Assembly (NCBI GenBank): GCA_035549175.1
Contig: DASZRL010000109.1
Coordinates: forward strand, 1 to 21,155
DNA length: 21,155 nt
Reading direction: 5' to 3'
Origin: DASTSN01 sp035549175
GTDB taxonomy: Bacteria; Bacteroidota; Bacteroidia; Chitinophagales; Chitinophagaceae
Part shown: piece after piece, positions 1-7,438 of the stretch
Position numbering within the stretch: position 1 is the stretch's first letter
Layout of the letters: every line of letters starts with the position of its first letter
Notes under the pieces: model-generated
What the model saw: only the letters and a program-made list of their open reading frames with translations
Database searches by the model: none
Told to the model about the DNA's origin: nothing
Made by a program: the position numbers and the translations under genes

Positions 1-1
1 T

Positions 2-100
2 TTCATTAAAAAACTGATTTATCCTTACAAAGAGAAAGGGATTCGAACTCCTAAAGAGTTGATAATAAATGCCTTTCAACTATTTACTCAGAATTGTTAA
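2..100 (+). CDS. C-terminal end of an unrecognised AT-rich reading frame (5' partial)
   Basis: An open frame runs from the left window edge to a TAA at 98-100, giving 32 residues that end in QLFTQNC. I do not recognise a family. The composition is much more AT-rich than the genes to the right, which may indicate a different origin. The frame includes the peptide GIRTP, a typical translation product of a tRNA T-arm (see the repeat at 36-48), so it could be the end of a gene on an integrated element or could be non-coding. A hairpin at 136-171 follows in the right place for a terminator. Confidence 0.35.
   Translation, partial: FIKKLIYPYKEKGIRTPKELIINAFQLFTQNC
36..48. repeat. 13-nt copy of the tRNA-Ser T-arm, possible attachment-site remnant
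   Basis: The 13 bases aagggattcgaac occur here and again inside tRNA-Ser at 192-204, in the same orientation. The similarity extends a few bases to the left if one extra A is allowed. The matching part is the 3' T-arm of the tRNA, the usual crossover region for tyrosine-recombinase islands. The remaining T-stem positions do not match well, so a degenerate att site, a tRNA relic and chance are all possible. Confidence 0.3.
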
Positions 101-135
101 TTTAGTGATAACATGAGGGGATAAGCTAAAAACAG

Positions 136-171
136 AAAAGCCTGTTTAAATCAATGATTTAATAGGCTTTT
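136..171. terminator. Bidirectional intrinsic terminator
   Basis: AAAAGCCT pairs with AGGCTTTT, and the stem continues through TTTAAATCA against TGATTTAA with one mismatch and a small shift around a short loop. The arms give T-rich ends on both strands. It lies between the stop of the plus-strand frame (100) and the 3' end of the minus-strand tRNA-Ser (181), so it could end transcription from both sides. Confidence 0.65.
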
Positions 172-180
172 GATATCAGT

Positions 181-270
181 TGGCGGAGGAGAAGGGATTC
201 GAACCCTTGATACGGTTTCCCGTATACACACTTTCCAGGCGTGCCAGTTCAACCACTCCTGCACTCCTCC
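181..270 (-). tRNA. tRNA-Ser (anticodon GGA)
   Basis: The reverse complement folds as a class II tRNA. The 7-bp acceptor stem GGAGGAG/CTCCTCC is perfect, followed by discriminator G and an encoded CCA. The anticodon stem is CACGC/GTGTG with loop CTGGAAA, giving anticodon GGA (reads UCC and UCU). The long variable arm, with TATACGG pairing to CCGTATC across a GAAA-type loop, is typical of tRNA-Ser. The T-arm is AAGGG-TTCGAAT-CCCTT. A promoter-like box lies just upstream at 286-293 and a terminator hairpin downstream at 136-171. Confidence 0.96.
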
Positions 271-285
271 GGATTAAACCGGCTG

Positions 286-293
286 CAAAAGTA
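286..293 (-). promoter_or_regulatory. -7 promoter box of tRNA-Ser (TACTTTTG)
   Basis: On the minus strand the sequence reads TACTTTTG, a full match to the Bacteroidota housekeeping -7 consensus TAnnTTTG. It sits 15 bases upstream of the mature tRNA 5' end and 12 bases after the stop of the TatD gene, so the tRNA probably has its own promoter. I do not see a convincing -33 TTG partner. Confidence 0.55.
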
Positions 294-305
294 ATAGTTT
301 GTAGC

Positions 306-1073
306 TCAGCAGGCGAATAATTTTTGAGCATTTTGGGTGGTCGCTTCAGCCACCTCCGCTACCGGCATTTCTTTTATATCTGCCAGTTTCTGAACGATAT
401 AGCCCAGGTAAGCGCTTTCATTACGCTTGCCCCGCATCGGCACTGGGGCCAGGTAAGGAGCATCCGTTTCCAGCACGAGGTGTTCGAGTGGAACCTGGTC
501 CAACACCTGGTCCAGGCCCGATTTTTTAAAGGTCACCACGCCGCCGATACCCAGGTGGAATCCCAGGCCAGTGATCTGGGCCGCCTGCTCCGTGGTCCCG
601 GTGAAGCAGTGGAATACCCCCCGCAAGCGGCCGTCCTGCATCTTGCGGACCTCCCCGATGCATGCATCCATCGATTCCCGGGAATGGATGACCAGGGGTA
701 TCCCCAGTTCCCGGGCCCAGGCCGCCTGGCGCTGGAAGGCCAGGTACTGCTCGGCGACAAAGGTCTTGTCCCAGTAAAAATCAAGACCCATTTCGCCGAT
801 GGCGATGAACCTACGTTTTTCCAGGTGGCCTTCCACGATATCGAGTTCCTCCCGGTAATTTTCCCGGACCGAGCAGGGATGCAGGCCCATCATGGCCAGG
901 CAGATGCCGGGGTGGGCCGCCTCCAGGTCCAGCAGGGCTCCATGTTCCCGGGAATCGATGGCCGGTAGCAAAATCTTGATAACCCCTTGCTTTTCAGCCC
1001 GCTCAAGGGCCTGTTCCCGGTCCAGGGCAAACTCGTTCACGTACAGGTGGCTATGGGTATCGATCAGTTTCAC
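306..1073 (-). CDS. TatD-family metal-dependent hydrolase (putative DNase)
   Basis: A 255-residue protein of the TatD amidohydrolase-like family (PF01026), cytoplasmic TIM barrels with two metal ions; characterised members have 3'-5' exonuclease or DNase activity. The metal-site motifs are complete: DTHSH (H7, H9), GEMGLDFYWD (E94), VIHSRE (H130), FHCFTG (H155) and ETDAPYLAP (D204). The frame is open upstream to 1175, but homology starts at KLIDTHSH, so I place the start at the GTG at 1071-1073, which gives the family's normal length. The divergent lipoprotein gene starts at 1190. The exact substrate cannot be read from the sequence, and paralogues are common in Bacteroidota. Confidence 0.93.
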   Translation of the reverse strand: MKLIDTHSHLYVNEFALDREQALERAEKQGVIKILLPAIDSREHGALLDLEAAHPGICLAMMGLHPCSVRENYREELDIVEGHLEKRRFIAIGEMGLDFYWDKTFVAEQYLAFQRQAAWARELGIPLVIHSRESMDACIGEVRKMQDGRLRGVFHCFTGTTEQAAQITGLGFHLGIGGVVTFKKSGLDQVLDQVPLEHLVLETDAPYLAPVPMRGKRNESAYLGYIVQKLADIKEMPVAEVAEATTQNAQKLFAC

Positions 1074-1189
1074 AGCAGACTCATTTTCAACAAAATTCCG
1101 GAAAAAATGAAAAGGGTTCGTTAAACTTTCCCGGTCCGGGTCTATCCTACTGAAACCGGTAATTCTCCTGCCCAACCAAACGGTTCGTT

Positions 1190-2086
1190 ATGAAAAACTG
1201 CACCCGTTCTGCCCGGTTCCTGGCCCTGCTGGCGACCGGGGTCCTTACCTGCACCGGTTCCTGCCGGAAAGAAAACAGCCAGGCCTCCCAGACCCTTCCC
1301 GGCACGGCTGTCTCGCTGGCCGTCCAGGCAGATGCGGAAGCCTCCGGGGTATTCAACGACGTGTTCGACAATGTCATGGGGGTAAATAACCAGGTGGGCA
1401 TGGCCGGTACGGGTATATTTGCCAGGACTATTGCCCGGGAGGATTCTCTGGGAACCTGCTACACCGTCCAGGTCACCAGCCTGGCTGCTCCCGCCCTTTT
1501 TCCCGTACAGGTTACGATTGATTTTGGCCCGGGCTGCCAGGGAAAGGACGGACATGTACGGCGAGGCCGGATCCTGGTTACCTATTCGGGCCGGTTGATT
1601 AAACCGGGAGCGGGCGCCACGGTCCGCTTGGACGGATTCGCGCTGGACAGCCTGGAGGTTGATGGCACACTAAGCATTACCAATACAGGAAGCCCTGCGG
1701 GCCTGCAGTTCTCGGTGGATGTCCCGCAGGCCAGCCTCCGCAGACCCTCCGGGGATTATACCCAGTGGACCAGCCACCGGGTCCTCACCCAGTCCCAGGG
1801 CATGGCGACCCCCGATTTTCCGCTGGATGACACCTACCGCATTGAAGGAGGATCCCGGGGCTTGGTACAACAGGATAGCATCCTGGCCAACTGGGAAACG
1901 ACCATCACGGATCCCTTGATCAAGAGATTCTTATGCCGCTGGATCGTCCAGGGAAAGATCCAGGTTGTCCTGAGCGGATCCACCCCTGATTCCTGGTCCG
2001 CGGTGCTCGATTACGGCCGCGGTGCCTGCGACAATTATGCCACCGTGACGGTAAATGGCACGGTACGTGAAATAAGTTTGCATTAA
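1190..2086 (+). CDS. Putative lipoprotein of unknown function
   Basis: A 298-residue protein with a lipoprotein signal: a hydrophobic stretch at residues 10-20, then TGSC with the likely lipidated C25 followed by RKE, typical of Bacteroidota lipoproteins. The mature part looks rich in beta strands. It contains a region around residues 107-150 with DFGPGCQGKDGHVRRG and a VTYSG segment followed by a DG(F)xxDSLxVDGT pattern. I recall this from uncharacterised Bacteroidota lipoproteins but cannot name a defined domain. No catalytic motif is apparent. It starts about 115 bp from the divergent TatD gene and is followed by a strong terminator, so it is probably monocistronic. Confidence 0.8.
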   Translation: MKNCTRSARFLALLATGVLTCTGSCRKENSQASQTLPGTAVSLAVQADAEASGVFNDVFDNVMGVNNQVGMAGTGIFARTIAREDSLGTCYTVQVTSLAAPALFPVQVTIDFGPGCQGKDGHVRRGRILVTYSGRLIKPGAGATVRLDGFALDSLEVDGTLSITNTGSPAGLQFSVDVPQASLRRPSGDYTQWTSHRVLTQSQGMATPDFPLDDTYRIEGGSRGLVQQDSILANWETTITDPLIKRFLCRWIVQGKIQVVLSGSTPDSWSAVLDYGRGACDNYATVTVNGTVREISLH

Positions 2087-2138
2087 TGAAAAAAAATTAT
2101 ACCTTTAAACCAGTTTTCATAGGGTACGGATTAAAAAC

Positions 2139-2173
2139 GGGCCAGGGTTTCTACCCAGGCCCTAATTATTTTT
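2139..2173. terminator. Bidirectional intrinsic terminator
   Basis: GGGCCAGGGT at 2139-2148 pairs with ACCCAGGCCC at 2153-2162 with one internal mismatch and a 4-base loop. A T-rich tract (taattattttt) follows on the plus strand, and AAAAAC precedes the stem, giving a T tract on the minus strand. It lies between the convergent lipoprotein (ends 2086) and deacetylase (ends 2222) genes. The rest of 2087-2221 shows no gene. Confidence 0.8.
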
Positions 2174-2221
2174 ACAGGTACCCGCACCCCGAATCGTCAA
2201 ATTGACATATCGCTTTTTTAC

Positions 2222-2881
2222 CTAATTCCTTACCGGGCCCTGCTGCGCTGAGGCCAGACTGTGAAACCGGTATCCTTCCGCGGAAAAATGCGCCAGAACG
2301 GCGGGCAGGCAGACCCGCAACCGGTCCCACGCCTTCTGGCTGTCATGAAACACCACAATGGAACCGGGTTCCGCTTTCAACACGACATATTCCGCACATT
2401 GCTTCCCGGTAAGGGTGGTATCAAAGTCGGCGCTCAGCACGTCCCACATGACGATTCGGGCATCCGGGCGTCGCAGCACCTCCCGCACCCCGGCAGCCTG
2501 GAACCGGGTGATTCTCCCGTAGGGAGGCCGGAACAGTTCGGAATCGATCCATCGGGCGGCAGCTGCGACGTCTGCCAGGTAATCCCTTGTGCCGGTCTTC
2601 CACCCGTTGAGATGCTGCTGGGTATGGTTGCCGACCTTATGTCCCGCATCGAGGATCTGCTGGTATAAGCCGGGATTTTGCCGGACATTGTTTCCGATGC
2701 AGAAAAAGGTCGCCTGCGCCTGGTAGGGACGCAGCGTTTCCAGCACAAAAGGCGTTGCTTCCGGATGGGGGCCGTCATCGAAGGTCAGGTAAAGGACCTT
2801 TTCCCGGGCAGGCACCTGCCAGAGATACCCCGGGTAGATCCGCTTCAGCCACCAGGGTGTCTTGATAAAATACCGCTTCAT
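2222..2881 (-). CDS. Polysaccharide deacetylase family protein (NodB homology, CE4)
   Basis: A 219-residue NodB-domain protein (PF01522) that would remove N-acetyl groups from a glycan in a metal-dependent reaction. The CE4 motifs appear in order: TFDDGP at 33-38 (catalytic-base D35, metal ligand D36), HTQQH at 86-90 (metal ligands H86, H90), RPPYG at 118-122, WDVLSADFD at 146-154 and VVFHDS around 176-181. All core residues are present, so it should be active. There is no clear signal peptide; the N-terminus (IKTPWWLKRIYPGYLW) resembles a short form widespread in Bacteroidota. It is divergent from gltX with 97 bp between the starts. The glycan substrate is unknown. Confidence 0.92.
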   Translation of the reverse strand: MKRYFIKTPWWLKRIYPGYLWQVPAREKVLYLTFDDGPHPEATPFVLETLRPYQAQATFFCIGNNVRQNPGLYQQILDAGHKVGNHTQQHLNGWKTGTRDYLADVAAAARWIDSELFRPPYGRITRFQAAGVREVLRRPDARIVMWDVLSADFDTTLTGKQCAEYVVLKAEPGSIVVFHDSQKAWDRLRVCLPAVLAHFSAEGYRFHSLASAQQGPVRN

Positions 2882-2891
2882 GATTGCCCGC

Positions 2892-2899
2892 TAAAATTA
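2892..2899 (-). promoter_or_regulatory. Candidate -7 box for the deacetylase gene (TAATTTTA)
   Basis: The minus strand reads TAATTTTA, matching TAnnTTTG in all but the last base, 10 bases upstream of the ATG at 2881. A near match at a plausible distance, without a clear -33 element. Confidence 0.35.
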
Positions 2900-2964
2900 C
2901 TCTGCCCGGCCATACGGGGGAAGTTTTCTCCCCAGAATGATTTTAACCGCCGGGGCGCCCGGTC

Positions 2965-2972
2965 TATCTTTG
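2965..2972 (+). promoter_or_regulatory. -7 promoter box of gltX (TATCTTTG)
   Basis: TATCTTTG fits the Bacteroidota -7 consensus TAnnTTTG exactly, and a T-rich stretch (tgatttt, about 2938-2944) lies near the expected -33 position. Only six bases separate the box from the ATG at 2979, so the transcript would be leaderless or nearly so. Confidence 0.55.
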
Positions 2973-2978
2973 CAGCCT

Positions 2979-4502
2979 ATGGAGAAACGAGTTCGCGTCC
3001 GCTTTGCCCCCAGCCCCACCGGCGGGCTCCACCTGGGCGGAGTCAGGACGGTTTTGTATAACTACCTCTTCGCCCGCCGGCACGGCGGGGACTTTGTCCT
3101 GCGCATCGAGGACACCGACCAGAACCGTTTTGTCCCCGGCGCGGAGCAGTACCTTTTTGACTGCCTGAAATGGGCCGGCCTGGAACCGGATGAGAGCCCC
3201 CTGCATGGCGGCCCCTTCGGTCCTTACCGCCAGAGCGAACGCAAGGAACTCTACCGCCAGTATGCCGAAAAACTGGTGCATGACGGGCACGCCTACTACG
3301 CCTTTGATACGCCCGGGGAACTGGAGCATATGCGGCAGGCCTTTAAGACCGAGCAGAACCCTTCTCCCCAGTATGATCATACGCTGCGCGACCGCATGCG
3401 CAACTCGCTTTCCCTGCCTGCCGAGGAAGTGGCCCGCCTGCTGGAAGCCGGCACCCCCCATGTTATCCGTATCAAAATGCCGGTTGGCGAGACCATCCGC
3501 TTTACCGACCTGATCCGCGGAGAAGTCAGTTTCGACACCGGAACCGTGGACGACAAGGTCCTGCTGAAGGCCGACGGGATGCCGACCTACCACCTGGCGG
3601 TGGTCGTCGATGATTACCTGATGAAGATTTCCCATGCCTTCCGCGGGGAAGAATGGCTGCCCAGCGCGCCGGTACACCTGCTGCTCTGGAAATACCTGTT
3701 CGGCCTGGACCAGATGCCCCGCTGGGCCCACCTGCCGCTGATCCTGGGTCCGAACGGGAAGCTCAGCAAGCGCGACGGCGCCCGTTACGGGTTCCCCGTC
3801 TTTGCCATGAACTGGACGGATCCCCGGACCGGGGAATTCATCGAAGGGTTCCGGGAAAAGGGGTTCCTGCCCCAGGCCTTCATCAACCTGCTGGCCCTGC
3901 TGGGCTGGAATGACGGTACCGAACAGGAACTCTTCAGCCTGCAGGAGCTGGTGGAGCGCTTCTCCCTGGAGCGGGTCCATAGCGGCGGGGCCCGCTTTGA
4001 TTATGAAAAGGCCAAATGGTTCAACCACGAATGGATCAAAAGACTGCCTGCCGCCGACCTGAGGCCCTGCGTTACGGAGATCCTGTCGAAGCATGAAATC
4101 GTCAACCCGGATCCCTCCCTGCTGGACCGGGTCACCGAACTGGTGAAGGAACGCTGCACGCTGCTCACCGATTTTGGCGACCAGGCGGGCTTTTTTTTCC
4201 GCAGGCCGGAACACTACGACCTGGCAGCCGTCCAGCCCAAATGGAACCAGGCCAAACAGTTGTTCTTCGCGGAACTGGTGCGTGCCTACCAGCTCATGGC
4301 GACCTGGGAAGCCCCCGAGCTGGAACGCGAATTCAAGGAGATAGCCGCCGTCAACGAAATCAAGCCCGGTGAGGTCCTGCTTCCCCTGCGCATCATGCTG
4401 GTGGGAGGTAAATTTGGCCCGGGCGTTTTCGACATCGCCGCCCTCCTGGGCAGGGACGAGACGCTGCATCGCATCCGGGCTACAATAAACCGGCTGGGCT
4501 AG
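2979..4502 (+). CDS. gltX: Glutamyl-tRNA synthetase
   Basis: A 507-residue class I aminoacyl-tRNA synthetase that charges tRNA-Glu with glutamate in the cytoplasm. The ATP-binding signature is at the N-terminus (APSPTGGLHLGG, residues 10-21, the HIGH-equivalent). The KMSKS-equivalent KLSKRDG is at about 261-267. The conserved LRIEDTD segment and the GEEWLPSAPVHLLL region of GluRS are also present, and the C-terminal part is the anticodon-binding helical region. The frame is open to 2937, but the ATG at 2979 begins directly before the family's N-terminus (MEKRVRVRFAPSPTG) and follows a good promoter box. Length is normal for the Bacteroidota form. The lipoprotein esterase gene starts 20 bp after the stop and may be co-transcribed. 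Confidence 0.97.
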   Translation: MEKRVRVRFAPSPTGGLHLGGVRTVLYNYLFARRHGGDFVLRIEDTDQNRFVPGAEQYLFDCLKWAGLEPDESPLHGGPFGPYRQSERKELYRQYAEKLVHDGHAYYAFDTPGELEHMRQAFKTEQNPSPQYDHTLRDRMRNSLSLPAEEVARLLEAGTPHVIRIKMPVGETIRFTDLIRGEVSFDTGTVDDKVLLKADGMPTYHLAVVVDDYLMKISHAFRGEEWLPSAPVHLLLWKYLFGLDQMPRWAHLPLILGPNGKLSKRDGARYGFPVFAMNWTDPRTGEFIEGFREKGFLPQAFINLLALLGWNDGTEQELFSLQELVERFSLERVHSGGARFDYEKAKWFNHEWIKRLPAADLRPCVTEILSKHEIVNPDPSLLDRVTELVKERCTLLTDFGDQAGFFFRRPEHYDLAAVQPKWNQAKQLFFAELVRAYQLMATWEAPELEREFKEIAAVNEIKPGEVLLPLRIMLVGGKFGPGVFDIAALLGRDETLHRIRATINRLG

Positions 4503-4522
4503 GCGTTTTCCGGCCGAGTTAC

Positions 4523-5770
4523 ATGCACCTGCCTATGCTAAACCGCTTTTCCCTGCTGATCCTGCTGGCCGCCGCTGCCGGATGCAGGAAAGATGCCCCC
4601 GCCGGATCCGGCACGGTCCCGGCGCCTGCCACCGACAGTTTCCAGGTGACCGTAAATCAGGGTTACGGCAGCGGGCGGTACAAACCAGGCGACACGGTAC
4701 ACATCTTCAGCCTCGCCTATCCCGACAACCAGATTTTTGGCAGCTGGGCCGGTCCGGATACCTCCCTGCTGAACGCCCCCCGGGAGTGGCACACCTGGTT
4801 CATCATGCCGGCCCGGGATCTGCGGTTCACCGCCAGTACCCAACCCGTTTCAACCTTTACGCTCCAATACAGCCAGATCATGGGCCGTGACCGGGTGAAA
4901 CCGGTCTACTATTATTTCCCTGCCGGTCACCGGGGATTTGTCTACCTGCTCCATGGCACGGGCGGCACCGCGCGCAGCGTGGTCAACAGCTATGAGTTCC
5001 AGCTCCTGATCCGTGACCTGGTTCATGACGGGCTGGGCGTGGTCATTACCGAGGCCGAGGAGGCCACCACCGGGGTGGACGCCAACGGGGACGGCAAGCT
5101 GCGCTGGGCGACCACGCCTTTTGATTCGCTGACCAATGTGGATTATGCCAATATCCGGATCCTCACCGACAGCCTGATCCGGCGCGGCCTGACCGATGCC
5201 GGCAAACCCCGGTATTCCATCGGCATGAGCAACGGGGGAAACTTTTCGGCGACTCTGTCGGAGCTGTATCATTTTCCGGCGGCGGTCAGTTATTGCGCCC
5301 CGGCGGGCGGTCCGGTGGCCCAGACCACCACGACGCCCCTGCAGTTCTGCATGGCCCGCTTTGACAATAACCCCAACGTGGGGCCTGCCGGCAACGCCAT
5401 GGCCCTGGATAATTCCCAGACCCTTACGGCCCGGAACATCTGCAGCCGCTACCTGGTCAAGGAGCATGCCCCCCTGTACCCGGAACGGTTTGCCCGAAGC
5501 GGCCAGCTGACTCTCAGCCAGTCGGCCGCCGTCTTTAATGAACTCAAGGCCAAGGGATACCTGGATGCCCGGAACTATTTCATCGGCTATTCCCAGGACC
5601 TGACCACGGCCTACCAGGCCGACCCGTCCTCCTTCCCGGTATTATCCTCCCTGAACCCCCTGCTGCAGTATTACGTAACCACCGAGATCGACCTGTCGGT
5701 GTCTGACCACCAGATGTACAGCGACTATAACCGCGCCACGTTGCGGTTCCTGGACGGTCCCTGCCAGTAG
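4523..5770 (+). CDS. Secreted lipoprotein esterase-like alpha/beta hydrolase with N-terminal repeat-type domain
   Basis: A 415-residue protein with a lipoprotein signal (LLAAAAGC, C21, followed by RKD). Residues about 40-105 (VNQGYGSGRYKPGDTV ... FGSWAG ... MPARDLRFTA) match the pattern of the small bacterial repeat domain of the PF18998/InlB-B type, found in surface proteins. The rest resembles a serine hydrolase of the esterase/PHB-depolymerase type: YLLHGTGG at 141-148 (oxyanion region), GMSNGG with nucleophile S236, a candidate acid D281 and a candidate histidine H396 in SDHQMYSD. A D-A-N-G-D-G-K stretch at 186-192 resembles a calcium loop. A second start at 4535 (MLNRFS) is equally plausible. 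It probably acts at the outer membrane or outside the cell; the substrate is unknown. Confidence 0.78.
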   Translation: MHLPMLNRFSLLILLAAAAGCRKDAPAGSGTVPAPATDSFQVTVNQGYGSGRYKPGDTVHIFSLAYPDNQIFGSWAGPDTSLLNAPREWHTWFIMPARDLRFTASTQPVSTFTLQYSQIMGRDRVKPVYYYFPAGHRGFVYLLHGTGGTARSVVNSYEFQLLIRDLVHDGLGVVITEAEEATTGVDANGDGKLRWATTPFDSLTNVDYANIRILTDSLIRRGLTDAGKPRYSIGMSNGGNFSATLSELYHFPAAVSYCAPAGGPVAQTTTTPLQFCMARFDNNPNVGPAGNAMALDNSQTLTARNICSRYLVKEHAPLYPERFARSGQLTLSQSAAVFNELKAKGYLDARNYFIGYSQDLTTAYQADPSSFPVLSSLNPLLQYYVTTEIDLSVSDHQMYSDYNRATLRFLDGPCQ

Positions 5771-5788
5771 CCGACCGGCCAGACCCTT

Positions 5789-5814
5789 CCGCCCCAACCT
5801 GCGCCCCGGGGCGG
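5789..5814. other. GC-rich hairpin after the esterase gene
   Basis: CCGCCCC at 5789-5795 pairs with GGGGCGG at 5808-5814 across a 12-base loop, shortly after the stop at 5770. No T tract follows, so it is a weak terminator candidate or simply a stable 3' structure. Confidence 0.3.
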
Positions 5815-5838
5815 CTGGTATAAACCAAAATCCCTTCT

Positions 5839-5847
5839 TACCTTTTG
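5839..5847 (+). promoter_or_regulatory. Candidate -7 box for the glycosyltransferase gene (TACCTTTTG)
   Basis: TACCTTTTG is the TAnnTTTG consensus with one extra T, 15 bases before the ATG at 5863. A weak call, but placed where this genome's other boxes lie. Confidence 0.3.
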
Positions 5848-5862
5848 ACCAAATTGTTCCGC

Positions 5863-7404
5863 ATGGACAGACGCAACCTCCGCCTGCTCTACCTATTGGC
5901 CCTGATCCGGCTTGTACTGCCCTACCTGCTGCAGCATCCCTATTATCAGCCCCACCGCGACGAATTCCTTTACCTGGCCGAGGGACATCATTTGGCCTGG
6001 GGTTACCTGGAGGTTCCGCCGCTGCTCAGCCTGTTTGCCTGGCTCACCAACCTGTTAGGTGGCGGAATGTTCTGGATCAAGCTGTGGCCGGACCTTTTCG
6101 GCTCCCTGACTTTCCTGCTGGCTGGCCGGACGATCCTGGTACTGGGTGGCGGGAGGTTTGCCCTACTGCTCGGCTGGCTGCCTTTCGTGCTGGACGGCTA
6201 TTTGCGTCTGTTTTTCCTGTTCCAGCCCAATTTCCTCGATGTATTTTTCTGGACGGCCATGGCTTATTGCCTGGTGTGCTATGTCCGGTCGGGTTCAGCC
6301 TCCTGGATCTATGGGTTCGGCCTGGCGCTCGGCCTGGGGATGATGAGCAAGTATTCCGTGGCCTTTTATGGCATCAGCCTGCTGGCCGGCCTGCTGCTGA
6401 CCCGCGAGCGTTCGGTCTTTGGCACCCGCACAATCTACCTGGCCGGGTTGATCGCCCTGCTGGTCTTTTTGCCCAACCTGATCTGGCAGTACAACCACCG
6501 TTTCCCGGTCATTCATCATATGAGCGAACTGCAGCAGGAACAACTGCAGTACAATGATGCCACCGGCTTCCTGGTCAGCCAGCTGGTGATGAACCTCCCC
6601 TGTGTGTTCATCTGGATCAGCGGGCTGTTATGGGTTTGGTTAGGCCGGGAAGGTCGCCCTTACCGGTTCCTCGGCTGGTCCTACCTGCTGGTGATCGCAC
6701 TGCTCATCGCCCTGCGCGGTAAGGACTATTACGCCCTGGGCGTCTACCCGATGCTGTTTGCCTTCGGTGCCTGGCGGATTGAGCAGGCCACCCGCCAGGG
6801 CCGGCGCTGGCTGCGGTATGCCCTGCTCGTGTTTGCCGTCGGGCTGGGCCTCTTCGGCATGCCCCTGACCATGCCCGTCCTGCGGCCCCAGGGACTGATC
6901 CGGTATTACCAGGCCACCGGGCTGGACCACACGGGCGGCTTCAAGTGGGAGGATCAGCAGTACCATCCCCTGCCCCAGGACTTTGCCGATATGATCGGGT
7001 GGCGGGAAATGGCCCGTAAGGCCGGGGCCGTTTACCGAAGCCTCCCGGATTCTGAGCGCCGGAAAACCCTGGTCTTCTGCCGCGGGTATTTTACAGCAGG
7101 TGCCCTGAACTACTACCGGGAAGAGGCCGGGCTCCCGGAAGTATACAGCGACAACGCTTCTTTCCTGCTCTGGCTGCCCGATTCCATCGGCGTCCGGAAC
7201 CTGCTGCTGGTCGCCCACCAGCCGGCGGACCCGGAGGATCCCGCCTTCCGCCATTTTGCCCGGTATACGGTGCGGGACTCCGTAGCCATGCCGCTGTTCC
7301 GGGAACATGGCATGAAGTTCATCCTCTATGAAAAGGCCGATGATTCATCGGCAGGGGTTTTCCACCAGGCGGTCCGAACGCTGAAAAGCCGCTACAGCCG
7401 TTGA
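5863..7404 (+). CDS. GT39-like (PMT_2) integral membrane glycosyltransferase
   Basis: A 513-residue polytopic membrane protein of the dolichyl/polyprenyl-phosphate mannose transferase type (PF13231, ArnT-related). Such enzymes move a sugar from a lipid carrier to an acceptor on the periplasmic face of the inner membrane. The first loop carries the expected acidic pair in HRDEFLYLAEGHH (D33, E34), followed by GYLEVPPLL, a GT-C signature region. About ten hydrophobic segments follow to around residue 330, then a soluble C-terminal domain. The frame can be read from a TTG at 5845, but ATG 5863 (MDRRNLRLLYLL) directly precedes the first membrane segment and follows a promoter-like box. No other cell-envelope glycosylation genes lie next to it, so donor and acceptor are unknown. 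Confidence 0.87.
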   Translation: MDRRNLRLLYLLALIRLVLPYLLQHPYYQPHRDEFLYLAEGHHLAWGYLEVPPLLSLFAWLTNLLGGGMFWIKLWPDLFGSLTFLLAGRTILVLGGGRFALLLGWLPFVLDGYLRLFFLFQPNFLDVFFWTAMAYCLVCYVRSGSASWIYGFGLALGLGMMSKYSVAFYGISLLAGLLLTRERSVFGTRTIYLAGLIALLVFLPNLIWQYNHRFPVIHHMSELQQEQLQYNDATGFLVSQLVMNLPCVFIWISGLLWVWLGREGRPYRFLGWSYLLVIALLIALRGKDYYALGVYPMLFAFGAWRIEQATRQGRRWLRYALLVFAVGLGLFGMPLTMPVLRPQGLIRYYQATGLDHTGGFKWEDQQYHPLPQDFADMIGWREMARKAGAVYRSLPDSERRKTLVFCRGYFTAGALNYYREEAGLPEVYSDNASFLLWLPDSIGVRNLLLVAHQPADPEDPAFRHFARYTVRDSVAMPLFREHGMKFILYEKADDSSAGVFHQAVRTLKSRYSR

Positions 7405-7412
7405 CGATTACC

Positions 7413-7420
7413 TATTTTTG
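7413..7420 (+). promoter_or_regulatory. -7 promoter box of the B12-binding protein gene (TATTTTTG)
   Basis: TATTTTTG matches TAnnTTTG exactly, between the upstream stop (7404) and the ATG at 7439. The implied leader is only about 10-13 bases. No clear -33 TTG is seen. Confidence 0.5.
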
Positions 7421-7438
7421 CCACCACAATCGCAAGTC

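Noticed and set aside
1142..1555. 137-codon minus-strand frame over the lipoprotein start
   Set aside because: It overlaps the signal sequence of the lipoprotein in antisense and has no recognisable features.
2964..4469. 501-codon open frame antisense to gltX
   Set aside because: It mirrors a highly conserved gene and arises from GC-rich codon use. The translation shows no family motif and its composition (Q, G, H, V rich) is typical of shadow frames.
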